Shown here piece by piece: positions 1 through 7,611 of a stretch of DNA of 20,337 nt. The translations under genes were made by a program, and so were the position numbers. The stretch's first letter is position 1, and every line of letters begins with the position of its first letter. The notes below the pieces were generated by a model. That model saw only the letters and a program-made list of their open reading frames with translations. It had not been told where the DNA came from and did no database searches. The stretch comes from Saprospiraceae bacterium (lineage in GTDB: Bacteria; Bacteroidota; Bacteroidia; Chitinophagales; Saprospiraceae): NCBI GenBank assembly GCA_017995875.1, contig JAGOIB010000003.1:25707-46043 (forward strand). Direction: 5' to 3'.

Positions 1-909
1 TTACCGATTCAACTGAAGACTATCCCTTAGACTTTCATCCACCTGATGATTATGATTCCAGTAATCCGTCATGATAGTTGTGCGTAAAGTGCCGGTGGTG
101 ACTTCATTGATACCATAGGTTTCTTTCCAGCCGAGGATCTTATGGGGAAATGAAATTTCAAAATCAATAGACATCGTCCTGCTGAGTTCAGGATAGTGGA
201 TGGTGTAGGTATAATGATCTGCTGATGTAGAAACAGCCGTCTGAGCAGCATATACTTTGTTTGGCTTATTGGTCAAACGGAGATAGAAGGCTGAGGCAAT
301 CATTTTTACTTCTCCAAGGGGAAGTTCATTTGGGGCGACTCTGATCTTGTTCCACATCTCGTCTTCAAGCCATGTGTTGACAAGGGAATATTTTGAATCT
401 CCGTTTTTTTCGAAATAGGAGAATTGTTCGACTTCGTATCTGTTGCCTTTCCAGATGGTCTGAAGGAAGGATTGACCGCACCAATCCTGTACACCGGCTG
501 TAAGCTTTAGACTATGCGGAAACTGATCATGATCAACTGGAGTATAAACAGAATTCATCATGTTGTATTTGTAGATACCGGTTACAAATTCCTTGTTCAT
601 GTTGAACTTCAAGACCCTGGTAACATCCGATTTATATTTTTCAGGTTCATCCAACTTGACAAATTTGGATTTGCTGAAATCTTCTGTAACAAACTGGAGA
701 ATAGCTGTCCCTTTAAAATTTGATCCATATCTTGATTGATGGAGATCATAGCTGGAGACTTCAGCCTTGTTTTGATACCAATAAGCATCAAACGCCATCT
801 GATCATTTTCAGGAACAGGGGAATGCGCTTTTTTACAAGCGACAGACAAAAGAAACAATAAACTCAGTACTGCAAACTTATTCAACGTTAGTGCCTTTCC
901 ATGCTTCAT
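1..909 (-). CDS. Conserved Bacteroidota lipoprotein (family often mislabelled 'septum formation inhibitor Maf')
   Basis: Exported lipoprotein of unknown function. From the ATG at 909 a short basic N-terminus is followed by a hydrophobic stretch and a lipobox, LSVAC, with the lipidated Cys about 25 residues in; the reading frame stays open to an earlier ATG at 945, but that would put 12 extra residues before the signal peptide. A TTG at 885 is a second plausible start. The mature part carries motifs I recall from a roughly 300-residue Bacteroidota family: a YWY...KAEVSSYDL block, TAILQFVTEDF, KEFVTGIYKYNMM, and a W-C-G motif (QDWCGQ). Members are often named Maf in databases, but there is no Maf nucleotide pyrophosphatase motif here, so that name should not be carried over. 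It follows the rhodanese-like lipoprotein gene and overlaps its end by about 32 bases, implying co-transcription and a shared place in the envelope. The stop codon sits at the very edge of the window. Confidence 0.75.
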   Translation of the reverse strand: MKHGKALTLNKFAVLSLLFLLSVACKKAHSPVPENDQMAFDAYWYQNKAEVSSYDLHQSRYGSNFKGTAILQFVTEDFSKSKFVKLDEPEKYKSDVTRVLKFNMNKEFVTGIYKYNMMNSVYTPVDHDQFPHSLKLTAGVQDWCGQSFLQTIWKGNRYEVEQFSYFEKNGDSKYSLVNTWLEDEMWNKIRVAPNELPLGEVKMIASAFYLRLTNKPNKVYAAQTAVSTSADHYTYTIHYPELSRTMSIDFEISFPHKILGWKETYGINEVTTGTLRTTIMTDYWNHNHQVDESLRDSLQLNR

Positions 910-1315
910 AGCCACCCTGGAGCATATAAACGTTTTTGAAGTCATTGTCTTCCATAAATTTCATGGATCGGTAGGCAGTCTTTTCCTTCTTGTCGTAGAG
1001 ATAATAGGTTTTGTTTCTATTCAGCTCAAGCAATTTGTGCTTGAATTCGGGATCAAAAAAATTGATATTGATGGCATCTTCAATATGGCCCTGCTCAAAA
1101 TCAGCTGTCATCCGGAGATCAATGATTTGGGCGCCTGATTTTTTAATGCCCTCAGCAAAGGCTTCTTTATTCAAAACCCGGTCTGTATTGCTACCGGAAG
1201 TTGCACCGGCTGGGTTCTCCTTGCCCTCGGTGGTGGAGGCGTCCTTGCAGGAGATCACCAGAAAGCCCAGCAATAGCAGGCAGGACAAGGAGATGAGGTG
1301 CTTGTGTAAGTTCAT
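878..1315 (-). CDS. Rhodanese-like domain lipoprotein lacking the catalytic cysteine
   Basis: A 145-residue single-domain rhodanese homologue with a lipoprotein signal peptide (lipobox VISC, Cys23, followed by KDAS and a low-complexity linker to about residue 45). The rhodanese fold is recognisable from IDLRMTADFEQGHIEDAIN (about 65-83) and the C-terminal NVYMLQGGYEAW (128-139). The active-site loop, normally YC..G.RS, reads YDKKEKTAYRS, so Asp108 occupies the position of the persulfide-forming Cys. The only cysteines are in the signal peptide and lipobox. Sulfurtransferase activity is therefore unlikely; a binding or scaffold role is an inference. The gene overlaps the next lipoprotein gene and is probably its operon partner. 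It is transcribed divergently from the Mrr-like gene at 1370 with only 54 bases between the starts. Confidence 0.85.
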   Translation of the reverse strand: MNLHKHLISLSCLLLLGFLVISCKDASTTEGKENPAGATSGSNTDRVLNKEAFAEGIKKSGAQIIDLRMTADFEQGHIEDAININFFDPEFKHKLLELNRNKTYYLYDKKEKTAYRSMKFMEDNDFKNVYMLQGGYEAWKGTNVE

Positions 1316-1369
1316 ATGGAATATATTTAGTATCTATCGAGTGCCGAAATTATTATTTTTCTGACAAAG

Positions 1370-2443
1370 ATGGACTTTCATCAACAAGATATACGCCGGT
1401 TTCTCCTCGAATCCATTCCTTCGCGGTTCAGCCACATCACCGCCTGGGATTTTGAAAGCCTGGTCAGATACTTATTGGAGGTAGATGGCTATGAATTACA
1501 GCCGGCAGTGCCTACAGGCGATCTAGCCAATAAGATACTCGCGTCCAAGGAAGATGCTTTACTTGTTGTTCAGCCTTTACGTCTCGATCAGGATGTCCTT
1601 GTTGAAGAAGCTGAAATCAGAAAGGCTATCCATTCCAGATCTTTTTACAAAGCGGATCAATCCTGGATCATAACCACCTCATCCTTCACACCTGAGGCTA
1701 AGCAATTTGCTGAGGAGACCGAAATTGAGTTGTGGGACTGGGATGCTCTCTATGAAGCACTATGTCAGTCCTTCTTTGAGGGTAAATCACACACGGAATT
1801 CCTGCAGGAACATCCCTTGGCAATTGACACGGAAGAGAAGGTGTCATCACTGAAGTTGAAAGTTAAATGGCAAGCAACAGAAGGCATTGGGCCTGAATGG
1901 TTCAATCTTGGCATCACGATTTCTAATCCAACCGATCGAAACATTTACATCCATCTTGAACTGCCTGCACTGATTGACAATAAGAGGAACCAGGTGATGG
2001 CGGATCAGTGGATCGATGGTGATTTTGTCGCGGGCATGATTTACGGAGGAGCGACCATCAAAACGAATGCATTGTACAGTGTGGCAAAGTTAGGGGACAG
2101 GCCTCCGGGAGGCAGGGTAGTATTGACATGTCATGAACGAGAGCAAGTACCACTAACCTATCATCTGCATGCCAGGCTGCAGGGTCAGGCTTGTTTTGTT
2201 GTGACTTATTGTTACACGGCGCAAAGTCCTGAATACCGTGCGATGATTTTATATAGGGATGAGATTCTATCTAAAACCTTTTTTGGGAGGGCCTTTATCA
2301 AGGGGTATTATTTGAGCTCACCTCATCTTGTAAAGTGGGCCTCGTACAACAGGTATATAGACGCTTTTGTGCGCAAGGTCACGAAGATTGCATTACCTGT
2401 CTTTATCAATAGATTGAACCGAAAAAAAATTATCCACGAGTAG
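1370..2443 (+). CDS. Mrr-like (degenerate PD-(D/E)XK) protein with C-terminal CFI-box domain
   Basis: A 357-residue protein without signal peptide, in three parts. Residues about 21-135 resemble the Mrr-type restriction-endonuclease-like fold: [15 protein letters not shown], then VVQPLRL, then [17 protein letters not shown] and [11 protein letters not shown], the last two matching the typical 'vlvTts.ft.eA..fA...i.L.d...L' end of Mrr_cat domains. The catalytic Q-x-K is replaced by Q68-P-L70 and no GGxD is seen, so nuclease activity is doubtful. Residues about 160-270 look like a beta-sandwich (LKLKVKW...[18 protein letters not shown]). Residues 275 to about 345 match the CFI-box C-terminal domain: CFVVTYCYT...[13 protein letters not shown]...[18 protein letters not shown], against the usual CFIATA.yG....v..LR.FRD..L....G......YY..SP. 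The function of the CFI-box is not known to me. It is followed after 14 bases by the VOC gene, possibly co-transcribed. Confidence 0.7.
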   Translation: MDFHQQDIRRFLLESIPSRFSHITAWDFESLVRYLLEVDGYELQPAVPTGDLANKILASKEDALLVVQPLRLDQDVLVEEAEIRKAIHSRSFYKADQSWIITTSSFTPEAKQFAEETEIELWDWDALYEALCQSFFEGKSHTEFLQEHPLAIDTEEKVSSLKLKVKWQATEGIGPEWFNLGITISNPTDRNIYIHLELPALIDNKRNQVMADQWIDGDFVAGMIYGGATIKTNALYSVAKLGDRPPGGRVVLTCHEREQVPLTYHLHARLQGQACFVVTYCYTAQSPEYRAMILYRDEILSKTFFGRAFIKGYYLSSPHLVKWASYNRYIDAFVRKVTKIALPVFINRLNRKKIIHE

Positions 2444-2457
2444 AATTACATATTCAA

Positions 2458-2883
2458 ATGACACAAGTTATATACCCATTTCATCTGGCGATTCCAGTGG
2501 ATGATCTCAGCGCTGCAAGGCGTTTTTATGGAGAGATTCTCGGATGCAGGGAAGGACGGACTTCCGATTTATGGACAGACTATGATTTATATGGTCATCA
2601 GCTTGTCATCCATTATGCCCCTGCGACCAGCAAGGATACACATCATAATCCGGTGGACGGACATGATGTTCCTGTACCACATTTTGGCGTGGTACTTCCC
2701 TGGGAGGAATGGGAGCGTCTGGCTGAGCGGATGAAGAAGGCTGGAATTTCCTTTGTCATACAGCCTCATATCCGTTTTGCCGGACAGGTAGGGGAGCAGG
2801 CCACGATGTTTTTCATGGATCCTTGTGGTAATGCATTGGAATTTAAGGCATTCAAGGATATTGGGCTATTGTTTGCAAAGTGA
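2458..2883 (+). CDS. VOC (vicinal oxygen chelate) family protein, glyoxalase/dioxygenase-like
   Basis: A 141-residue soluble protein with the paired beta-alpha-beta-beta-beta modules of the VOC superfamily. The first module opens with [23 protein letters not shown] (residues 8-30), the second with [24 protein letters not shown] (73-96), and it ends [16 protein letters not shown], the usual 'f.DP.GN.lEf' signature. His9, His75 and Glu128 sit where the divalent-metal ligands of this fold normally lie. VOC proteins include glyoxalase I, extradiol dioxygenases, fosfomycin-resistance enzymes and epimerases; this sequence does not let me choose among them, and no pathway partner is adjacent. It begins 14 bases after the Mrr-like gene, without a clear ribosome-binding site, so it is probably its operon partner by position only. 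Confidence 0.88.
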   Translation: MTQVIYPFHLAIPVDDLSAARRFYGEILGCREGRTSDLWTDYDLYGHQLVIHYAPATSKDTHHNPVDGHDVPVPHFGVVLPWEEWERLAERMKKAGISFVIQPHIRFAGQVGEQATMFFMDPCGNALEFKAFKDIGLLFAK

Positions 2884-2910
2884 GATTAAGCCAAGTCCCT
2901 TAGAACATAT

Positions 2911-2918
2911 TACTTTTG
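2911..2918 (+). promoter_or_regulatory. Putative Bacteroidota -7 promoter element for the secreted protease
   Basis: TACTTTTG matches the Bacteroidota sigma consensus TAnnTTTG. It lies 38 bases before the GTG chosen as start of the protease gene and downstream of the VOC stop codon, which supports both that start and a separate transcript. No convincing -33 TTTG was found at the usual spacing. Confidence 0.4.
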
Positions 2919-2956
2919 CGTCCAATTTATTAGCTGATTCAATTTTTAACTGCACT

Positions 2957-4777
2957 GTGAACATTCGAACTTCCTTAGCCCTTTTATACAGTATGCTTAT
3001 CTGGTTGACACCCTTGTCTTCTCAGATCGCTGCGCGGGTTGATTTGGTTCAACCAAACATTGATAGTTCCAGAACCATAACGATTCAGTGGTCACCACAG
3101 GATGAACAAAAATGGCATCATGATAACGATGGCCGACTTGATATTCCTGGTTTTAGCATAGATCTGCCTTCTTCACTCCTTTCTTCTTCCCTGCGGAAAA
3201 ACAATGCATATTCTTTTTTACTTCCTGAAAAGGGAAATGTTGAGGTGCTGATTAAACTGGTGAGTATTGGTCCCGGGGAGGAATTGTTTCTTTATGATGA
3301 GGCGAAACGCACTACAATTTGTGACTTCTCACTGCAAACGAAGGAGGTTTTTCTGACTCCTTCGTTTGATCCTTCAACCACAAAACTGATATGGAGAAGT
3401 CCGGAGACCGGATTGTATAAGAGTGACTTCGTGATTGAAAACATTTATCTCGAACCTTTACCAACGGGTAGGTCAATGGATATAGGTTTCGGAACAGCAT
3501 TTCCTTGTCATCCTAATGCTGCATGTAAGCAAGATTCATTGTCCAGATTGATCTCCAACAGTACCGTCAGGATTCGTCTTGTCATGGAAGAAGGTATAGG
3601 ATGGTGTTCAGGTTCGTTTATCAATAACACACGGAATGACAAGACACCCTATTTATTGACTGCGTTTCACTGCCAGTATGAGTACACACCACTGTATGAT
3701 ATGTGGAGGTTTGATTTCGATTATAAATCTGAACAGTGTGAAAATCCGGCAATCGAACCACAATATTTTTCACTTACCGGTTGTCAGTTGATCGCATCAG
3801 GCCAGGCTTCAGATTTCTTAATGGTGCGTCTTGAAGACAATATTCCGGTTAACCAGGAAGTAACTTTTGCCGGATGGGATCGTGATGATACATTGATACC
3901 TGATACAAGTTATCTTATCCACCATCCGAATGCCGATATCAGGAAATTTTCAACATCAGTCAATGATGCTACCATCCATCCTAATCAGATCAGTTGGTTA
4001 GAAGGGTATACAACGCCACCATTGCATCATTTCAGATTGAAGTTTACAGAAGGCGGCCATGAACATGGTTCTTCCGGTGGCCCGTTGTTTAATGAAAAAG
4101 GATATCTGGTAGGCCAATTGCATGGAGGTACTGCCGGATGTGAAGCAACCAATAATGTATACGTTGGCAGGCTTGCCAAATCATGGGACCTTGGTACCAC
4201 ACCACAAGGACGTCTTAAGGATTGGCTAGATCCTGATCAGACCGGTTTGATGAGAATATCCTCCATTGAAAATCTAAGCGCCGATGATATTATCAATATA
4301 CGAGGCAAGATTGTGGACCCTGAAGGCCAGCCAGTGAAGAATACCATTGTAAAAGTGACCGGATCAGTGACGCGTTCTATCACTACCAGTGATGATGGTC
4401 TTTTCGAAATTGATGGTGTGAGTCGAAACGGGCAGTATACGATCACACCTATGAAACTTGACAATCCAACGAATGGGGTGAATGCCCTGGACCTGGTGTC
4501 TATTCAAAAACATTTATTAGGTAAAGATGAATTTGATTTTGCCTGGCAATTCATTTCAGCTGATGCTACGAATAATGGGATTGTCAATGCCTCTGATATG
4601 CTTATTCTCTTGAAATTAATATTAGGCAAAATTCAAAACCTACCTTCATCTACGTCCTGGAGGTTTGACCCACCAAAGTTGGTTTTAGACTCGATACCTC
4701 CCGGGCAGCCCGCAGAGATTCAAATCACCGGAATAAAAATCGGGGATCTTAATGGTACTGCCGACCCAGGCAAGTAA
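2957..4777 (+). CDS. Secreted trypsin-fold serine protease (lysyl-endopeptidase type) with carboxypeptidase-regulatory-like and dockerin-like domains
   Basis: A secreted protease of about 606 residues. The frame is open from an ATG at 2825 inside the VOC gene, but the GTG at 2957 gives a proper signal peptide (NIRTSLALLYSMLIWLTPLSSQIAA) and follows a -7-like element, so I prefer it. From that start an N-terminal beta-rich region (about 27-180) precedes the protease domain. The triad is visible: His238 in LLTAFHC, Asp286 in ASDFLMV and Ser373 in GSSGGP, with a CSGSF segment before the His as in Achromobacter lysyl endopeptidase. After it come a regulatory-like beta domain (NIRGKIVDPEGQPVKN, about 447-495) and a dockerin-like pair of Ca-binding repeats (NPTNGVNALDLVSIQKHLLG and NNGIVNASDMLILLKLILG, about 503-558). 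It ends shortly after IKIGDLNGT with no T9SS sorting domain. A role in extracellular proteolysis is inferred from the family. Confidence 0.85.
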   Translation: MNIRTSLALLYSMLIWLTPLSSQIAARVDLVQPNIDSSRTITIQWSPQDEQKWHHDNDGRLDIPGFSIDLPSSLLSSSLRKNNAYSFLLPEKGNVEVLIKLVSIGPGEELFLYDEAKRTTICDFSLQTKEVFLTPSFDPSTTKLIWRSPETGLYKSDFVIENIYLEPLPTGRSMDIGFGTAFPCHPNAACKQDSLSRLISNSTVRIRLVMEEGIGWCSGSFINNTRNDKTPYLLTAFHCQYEYTPLYDMWRFDFDYKSEQCENPAIEPQYFSLTGCQLIASGQASDFLMVRLEDNIPVNQEVTFAGWDRDDTLIPDTSYLIHHPNADIRKFSTSVNDATIHPNQISWLEGYTTPPLHHFRLKFTEGGHEHGSSGGPLFNEKGYLVGQLHGGTAGCEATNNVYVGRLAKSWDLGTTPQGRLKDWLDPDQTGLMRISSIENLSADDIINIRGKIVDPEGQPVKNTIVKVTGSVTRSITTSDDGLFEIDGVSRNGQYTITPMKLDNPTNGVNALDLVSIQKHLLGKDEFDFAWQFISADATNNGIVNASDMLILLKLILGKIQNLPSSTSWRFDPPKLVLDSIPPGQPAEIQITGIKIGDLNGTADPGK

Positions 4778-5002
4778 GGAATAGGTTTTTCCATCTATCA
4801 ATGTGTTCAATTGCCTCGTGCAATGTGTTGTTAACTAAGTAGTTCTGAAGTTAATGGCAGGGAATTAATAAATCGGTACCTGCTCAATACCATTATAAAG
4901 AAATGGCTCAAATGTTTAAGTTTCAACGAGTTAAATTGTTGAGGAAAACCCGGTTAGGGTTAAAACCTGAAAAAACGGTATAATTTTGGGTTAAAGTAAT
5001 CC
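4778..5002 (+). other. Intergenic region, 225 bases, no gene seen
   Basis: AT-rich stretch between the protease gene and the HD-domain gene. It contains no supported reading frame. A weak five-base inverted pair (ATTGC/GCAAT) lies soon after the protease stop but has no T-run, so I do not call a terminator. Its distal end holds a -7-like promoter element. Confidence 0.6.
4981..4988 (+). promoter_or_regulatory. Putative Bacteroidota -7 promoter element for the HD-PycTM gene
   Basis: TAATTTTG matches TAnnTTTG exactly and ends 14 bases before the GTG start at 5003. The implied transcript would have a very short leader. No -33 element is obvious. Confidence 0.4.
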
Positions 5003-6190
5003 GTGGAGCAACCTGATATCATTACAAGGGCAGAGGATTTTGTTCGGTACATTTTCGAACAAAAAATTCCTTCCAACATATACGTCTATCACAACTGGGT
5101 TCATACCTGCCAGGTAAGGGATGAGGTGCTCGTTTTGGCAAGGCAGGCCGGAGTTACCAATGGGGATCTTGAAATACTCAATCTGGCAACACTTTTCCAC
5201 GATTCCGGGTTTTCGGAAGCTTATGTCGGGCATGAAGATTATAGCATCAGGCTCGCCAGGGATTTTCTGATGAAGGAAAGTTATCCTGTTGAAAAAATAC
5301 ATGCGATCGAAGGGTTGATCAATGCGACCAGGGTTGATGTCAAACCAAAGACTAACCTGGAAATGTTGCTGAAGGATGCTGATACCAGTTCGCTCGGCAA
5401 ATCCCATTTCCATATTTATACCAACAGTCTCCGGAAGGAATTAAATGCGCTTCAGAATGCTGACTTGTCTAAAAAGGATTGGGCGAAGGCAAATCTTAAA
5501 TTTCTGGCCGAGCATGAATTCTATTCTGACATAGCAAGGGAGAAGTATGATGCGGTCAAAGAAGAGAATAAAAAATTACTGGAAGCTGAATTGCAATTGC
5601 TCGAAACAGGTTTTGATGTCAAGAGCGGACGATTCAGGAAGAAGGATGGGGAGTGGAATACCATCACGAGCAACAGGGCTGCACAAACGCAGTTTCGTAC
5701 TGCGTTGAGAAACCATATTGATCTGAGTTCTATAGCAGACAATAAAGCCAATATCATGTTATCGGTCAATGCCCTGATTATCACATTTGCTTTGCCCTTG
5801 CTGGGGAAAGAGATTGCGGCCAATAAGATGTTATTGTTCCCGACGATAATGCTCCTCAGTGTATGTGTTGTCTCCATGATATTTGCCACCCTGGCGACAC
5901 GTCCGATACCGATGAAGGGATACAGCAGTATTGAAAGTATCATGGCCAAGAAGTCCAATCTTTTCTTTTTCGGCAATTACTACCGGATGAATTATGATGA
6001 TTATGAAAAGGGGATGTATGCCACCATTGCGGACGATGATATTCTAAGCACAACCATCATGCGTGATTTGTTTTTCCTGGGACGTACACTCGGCTTCAAA
6101 TATGCACACCTCCGAAAGTGTTATACGATTTTTATGTATGGTATCATTACAACCGTCATTGCCTTCGTGATCGTCTTTACCTGTTTTTAA
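5003..6190 (+). CDS. HD-domain phosphohydrolase fused to Pycsar-effector-type transmembrane domain (DUF5706-like)
   Basis: A 395-residue membrane protein. The N-terminal half is an HD-superfamily metal-dependent phosphohydrolase: His30 and His34 (VYHNWVHT), the His66-Asp67 doublet (TLFHDSGF), His77 and Asp125/Asp127 (LLKDADTS). A charged helical stretch (about 170-205) leads to the C-terminal part, which begins LSSIADNKANIMLSVNALII and has three predicted membrane segments (about 251-267, 277-297 and 373-393). The 'DNKAN.mLsvna' opening followed by two helices is the hallmark of the transmembrane effector domain of Pycsar (cyclic-pyrimidine) defence, annotated DUF5706. The start is GTG; no in-frame ATG precedes the HD motifs. 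No cyclase gene is adjacent, so a defence role is unproven. The HD domain might hydrolyse a nucleotide signal sensed or gated by the membrane part; that is inference. The last 14 bases overlap the 3' end of tilS on the other strand. Confidence 0.8.
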   Translation: MEQPDIITRAEDFVRYIFEQKIPSNIYVYHNWVHTCQVRDEVLVLARQAGVTNGDLEILNLATLFHDSGFSEAYVGHEDYSIRLARDFLMKESYPVEKIHAIEGLINATRVDVKPKTNLEMLLKDADTSSLGKSHFHIYTNSLRKELNALQNADLSKKDWAKANLKFLAEHEFYSDIAREKYDAVKEENKKLLEAELQLLETGFDVKSGRFRKKDGEWNTITSNRAAQTQFRTALRNHIDLSSIADNKANIMLSVNALIITFALPLLGKEIAANKMLLFPTIMLLSVCVVSMIFATLATRPIPMKGYSSIESIMAKKSNLFFFGNYYRMNYDDYEKGMYATIADDDILSTTIMRDLFFLGRTLGFKYAHLRKCYTIFMYGIITTVIAFVIVFTCF

Positions 6191-7523
6191 TCTCACTGAA
6201 GTAGGTCATTGTAAATTTATAGATTGACTTTTCCCCTTCACTTACCCGGGCCCTTTCATCCAGTCGTATGCCCATGACCCAAATGATATGGTCCTGATTA
6301 ACGAGTAACAGGAGTCGTTCCTTTTCAAACATCTCCAGTTTTTGATCCACCATCAGGTCTTGTATTTTTTTTGTTTTACCTGCCATGCCGAGCGGTTGAA
6401 AGCTGTCTCCTGGTATAACATTCCTGATGTGAAGAGGCCACTGCACCACACTTGAATTTACATATTCGATCAATGGACTTTGATCCGGAATAAATTGGGT
6501 GCCCGGGATTTCTTCAATATCCAGGGAAAAGTTGCCAAACGAATAGTGACCGGGCTTAGTCAATACCAGGTTGATGACGGGCTGCACTTCTTCAAAGAAA
6601 TAACCATTGGTAATTCTTGACAATCTGTAATTTTCATAATTGAGCATCTGGCCGCTATCCGCCATAGACGACATGATAAAGTCATACGTCAGGTTCCAGG
6701 GAATGCCTTTGTCTTCAAGCCATCGCAATAAAAACGGTGCTGTATGTGGAGAGCTTTCGATATGAAATCCATCCTGTTGAGGTTGGATGCATTTAAGTGT
6801 CCATTGGTGAAAGGCTTCATCCCATGCTTCCCATTCCAGGTTGATTCGCTGTAAAGAGTGCTTCATCGTGGCATGAAAGCCGGATGTCATTTCTTCCAGC
6901 ATGGGAATCAGGTGATGACGCAGCTTATTACGTTGATAGGCATCGGAATGATTGGACACATCCGTTTTGAAGGGAATGGAAAATTGTTCGGCGAAAGATT
7001 CAATTTCTTTTCTGGTGCATTCCAATAAAGGACGAATAAAAAATTCTCTGCGATGGGGAATACCTCTCAGCCCTTTTAAGCCGGTACCCCTGAGCAGGTT
7101 GAGAAATACGGTTTCAATAGTATCATCGAGATGGTGTGCTGTGGCGACAAAATCAAACTGATGTGTCTGGACGAGCAGCTCCCACCATTCATAGCGTATG
7201 TTCCGTGCAGCGGTCTGCACATTGGTTTCCGTTTGGGCGACATAGGCTTTTGTGTCCTGGCTAAGTTCAAAATGTGAAATGCCTTGTTCCTGACACCAAT
7301 GTTTGACAAATAGTGCATCGTTGTGTGATTCAACGCCCCGGAGATTGAAATTGACATGCGCGGCAGACACCGCATAGCCTAGTTTATGGAGGACGACCAG
7401 GAGTACCATACTATCCACACCTCCGCTCACGCCCACCAAAAGCCTGGAAGAAACGGGCACGCCAAGTGTCGCCAGATTCTTTTTGACTGCTATGGTTACG
7501 GGATGTGACAATTCAGCGTTCAT
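6177..7523 (-). CDS. tilS: tRNA(Ile)-lysidine synthase TilS
   Basis: ATP-dependent enzyme that converts C34 of the CAU-anticodon tRNA-Ile to lysidine, so that it reads AUA codons and is charged by IleRS. The PP-loop (N-type ATP pyrophosphatase) motif SGGVDS is at residues 33-38 from the ATG at 7523, and further TilS signatures follow: AAHVNFNLRG, ATAHHLDDTIETVFLNLLRG, and IRPLLECTRKEIE. The protein is 448 residues, the normal size for a full-length TilS with the C-terminal tRNA-binding domains. An upstream TTG at 7532 is in frame, but the ATG is the sensible start. It is transcribed convergently with the HD-PycTM gene (14-base tail overlap) and divergently from the small lipoprotein gene at 7612. 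Expected to be essential. Confidence 0.96.
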   Translation of the reverse strand: MNAELSHPVTIAVKKNLATLGVPVSSRLLVGVSGGVDSMVLLVVLHKLGYAVSAAHVNFNLRGVESHNDALFVKHWCQEQGISHFELSQDTKAYVAQTETNVQTAARNIRYEWWELLVQTHQFDFVATAHHLDDTIETVFLNLLRGTGLKGLRGIPHRREFFIRPLLECTRKEIESFAEQFSIPFKTDVSNHSDAYQRNKLRHHLIPMLEEMTSGFHATMKHSLQRINLEWEAWDEAFHQWTLKCIQPQQDGFHIESSPHTAPFLLRWLEDKGIPWNLTYDFIMSSMADSGQMLNYENYRLSRITNGYFFEEVQPVINLVLTKPGHYSFGNFSLDIEEIPGTQFIPDQSPLIEYVNSSVVQWPLHIRNVIPGDSFQPLGMAGKTKKIQDLMVDQKLEMFEKERLLLLVNQDHIIWVMGIRLDERARVSEGEKSIYKFTMTYFSEIKNR

Positions 7524-7584
7524 AATTAACAAGTAATTGAGACAGTAAAATAGTGCAGGTTAATTCAGATTCAACAGGTATTTC

Positions 7585-7592
7585 TACATTTG
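7585..7592 (+). promoter_or_regulatory. Putative Bacteroidota -7 promoter element for the small lipoprotein gene
   Basis: TACATTTG matches TAnnTTTG and ends 19 bases before the ATG at 7612, in the divergent gap between tilS and the lipoprotein gene. No clear -33 element at the usual spacing. Confidence 0.45.
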
Positions 7593-7611
7593 CCACATAA
7601 AATTACTGGTA

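Noticed and set aside
910..945. Twelve-residue N-terminal extension of the first lipoprotein
   Set aside because: It places hydrophilic residues and an extra Cys before the signal peptide, and deepens the overlap with the rhodanese gene.
1011..1364. Open frame of 117 codons on the plus strand opposite the rhodanese gene
   Set aside because: It is antisense to a clear domain, with no recognisable motif, and composition typical of a shadow frame.
1370..2443. Active type IV restriction enzyme (Mrr)
   Set aside because: The Q-x-K catalytic motif is not intact, and the protein carries a beta-sandwich and CFI-box not expected in Mrr.
2825..2956. Upstream 44-codon extension of the secreted protease starting inside the VOC gene
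   Set aside because: It would bury the signal peptide, overlaps VOC coding sequence, and lies upstream of the -7-like element; the GTG at 2957 gives a normal signal peptide.
5521..5976. Open frame of 151 codons on the minus strand opposite the HD-PycTM gene
   Set aside because: It mirrors codons of a well-supported gene; its hydrophobic look is the complement of membrane-segment codons.
5003..6190. Complete Pycsar defence system
   Set aside because: No cyclase gene is next to the effector-like gene; the neighbours are a protease gene and tilS.
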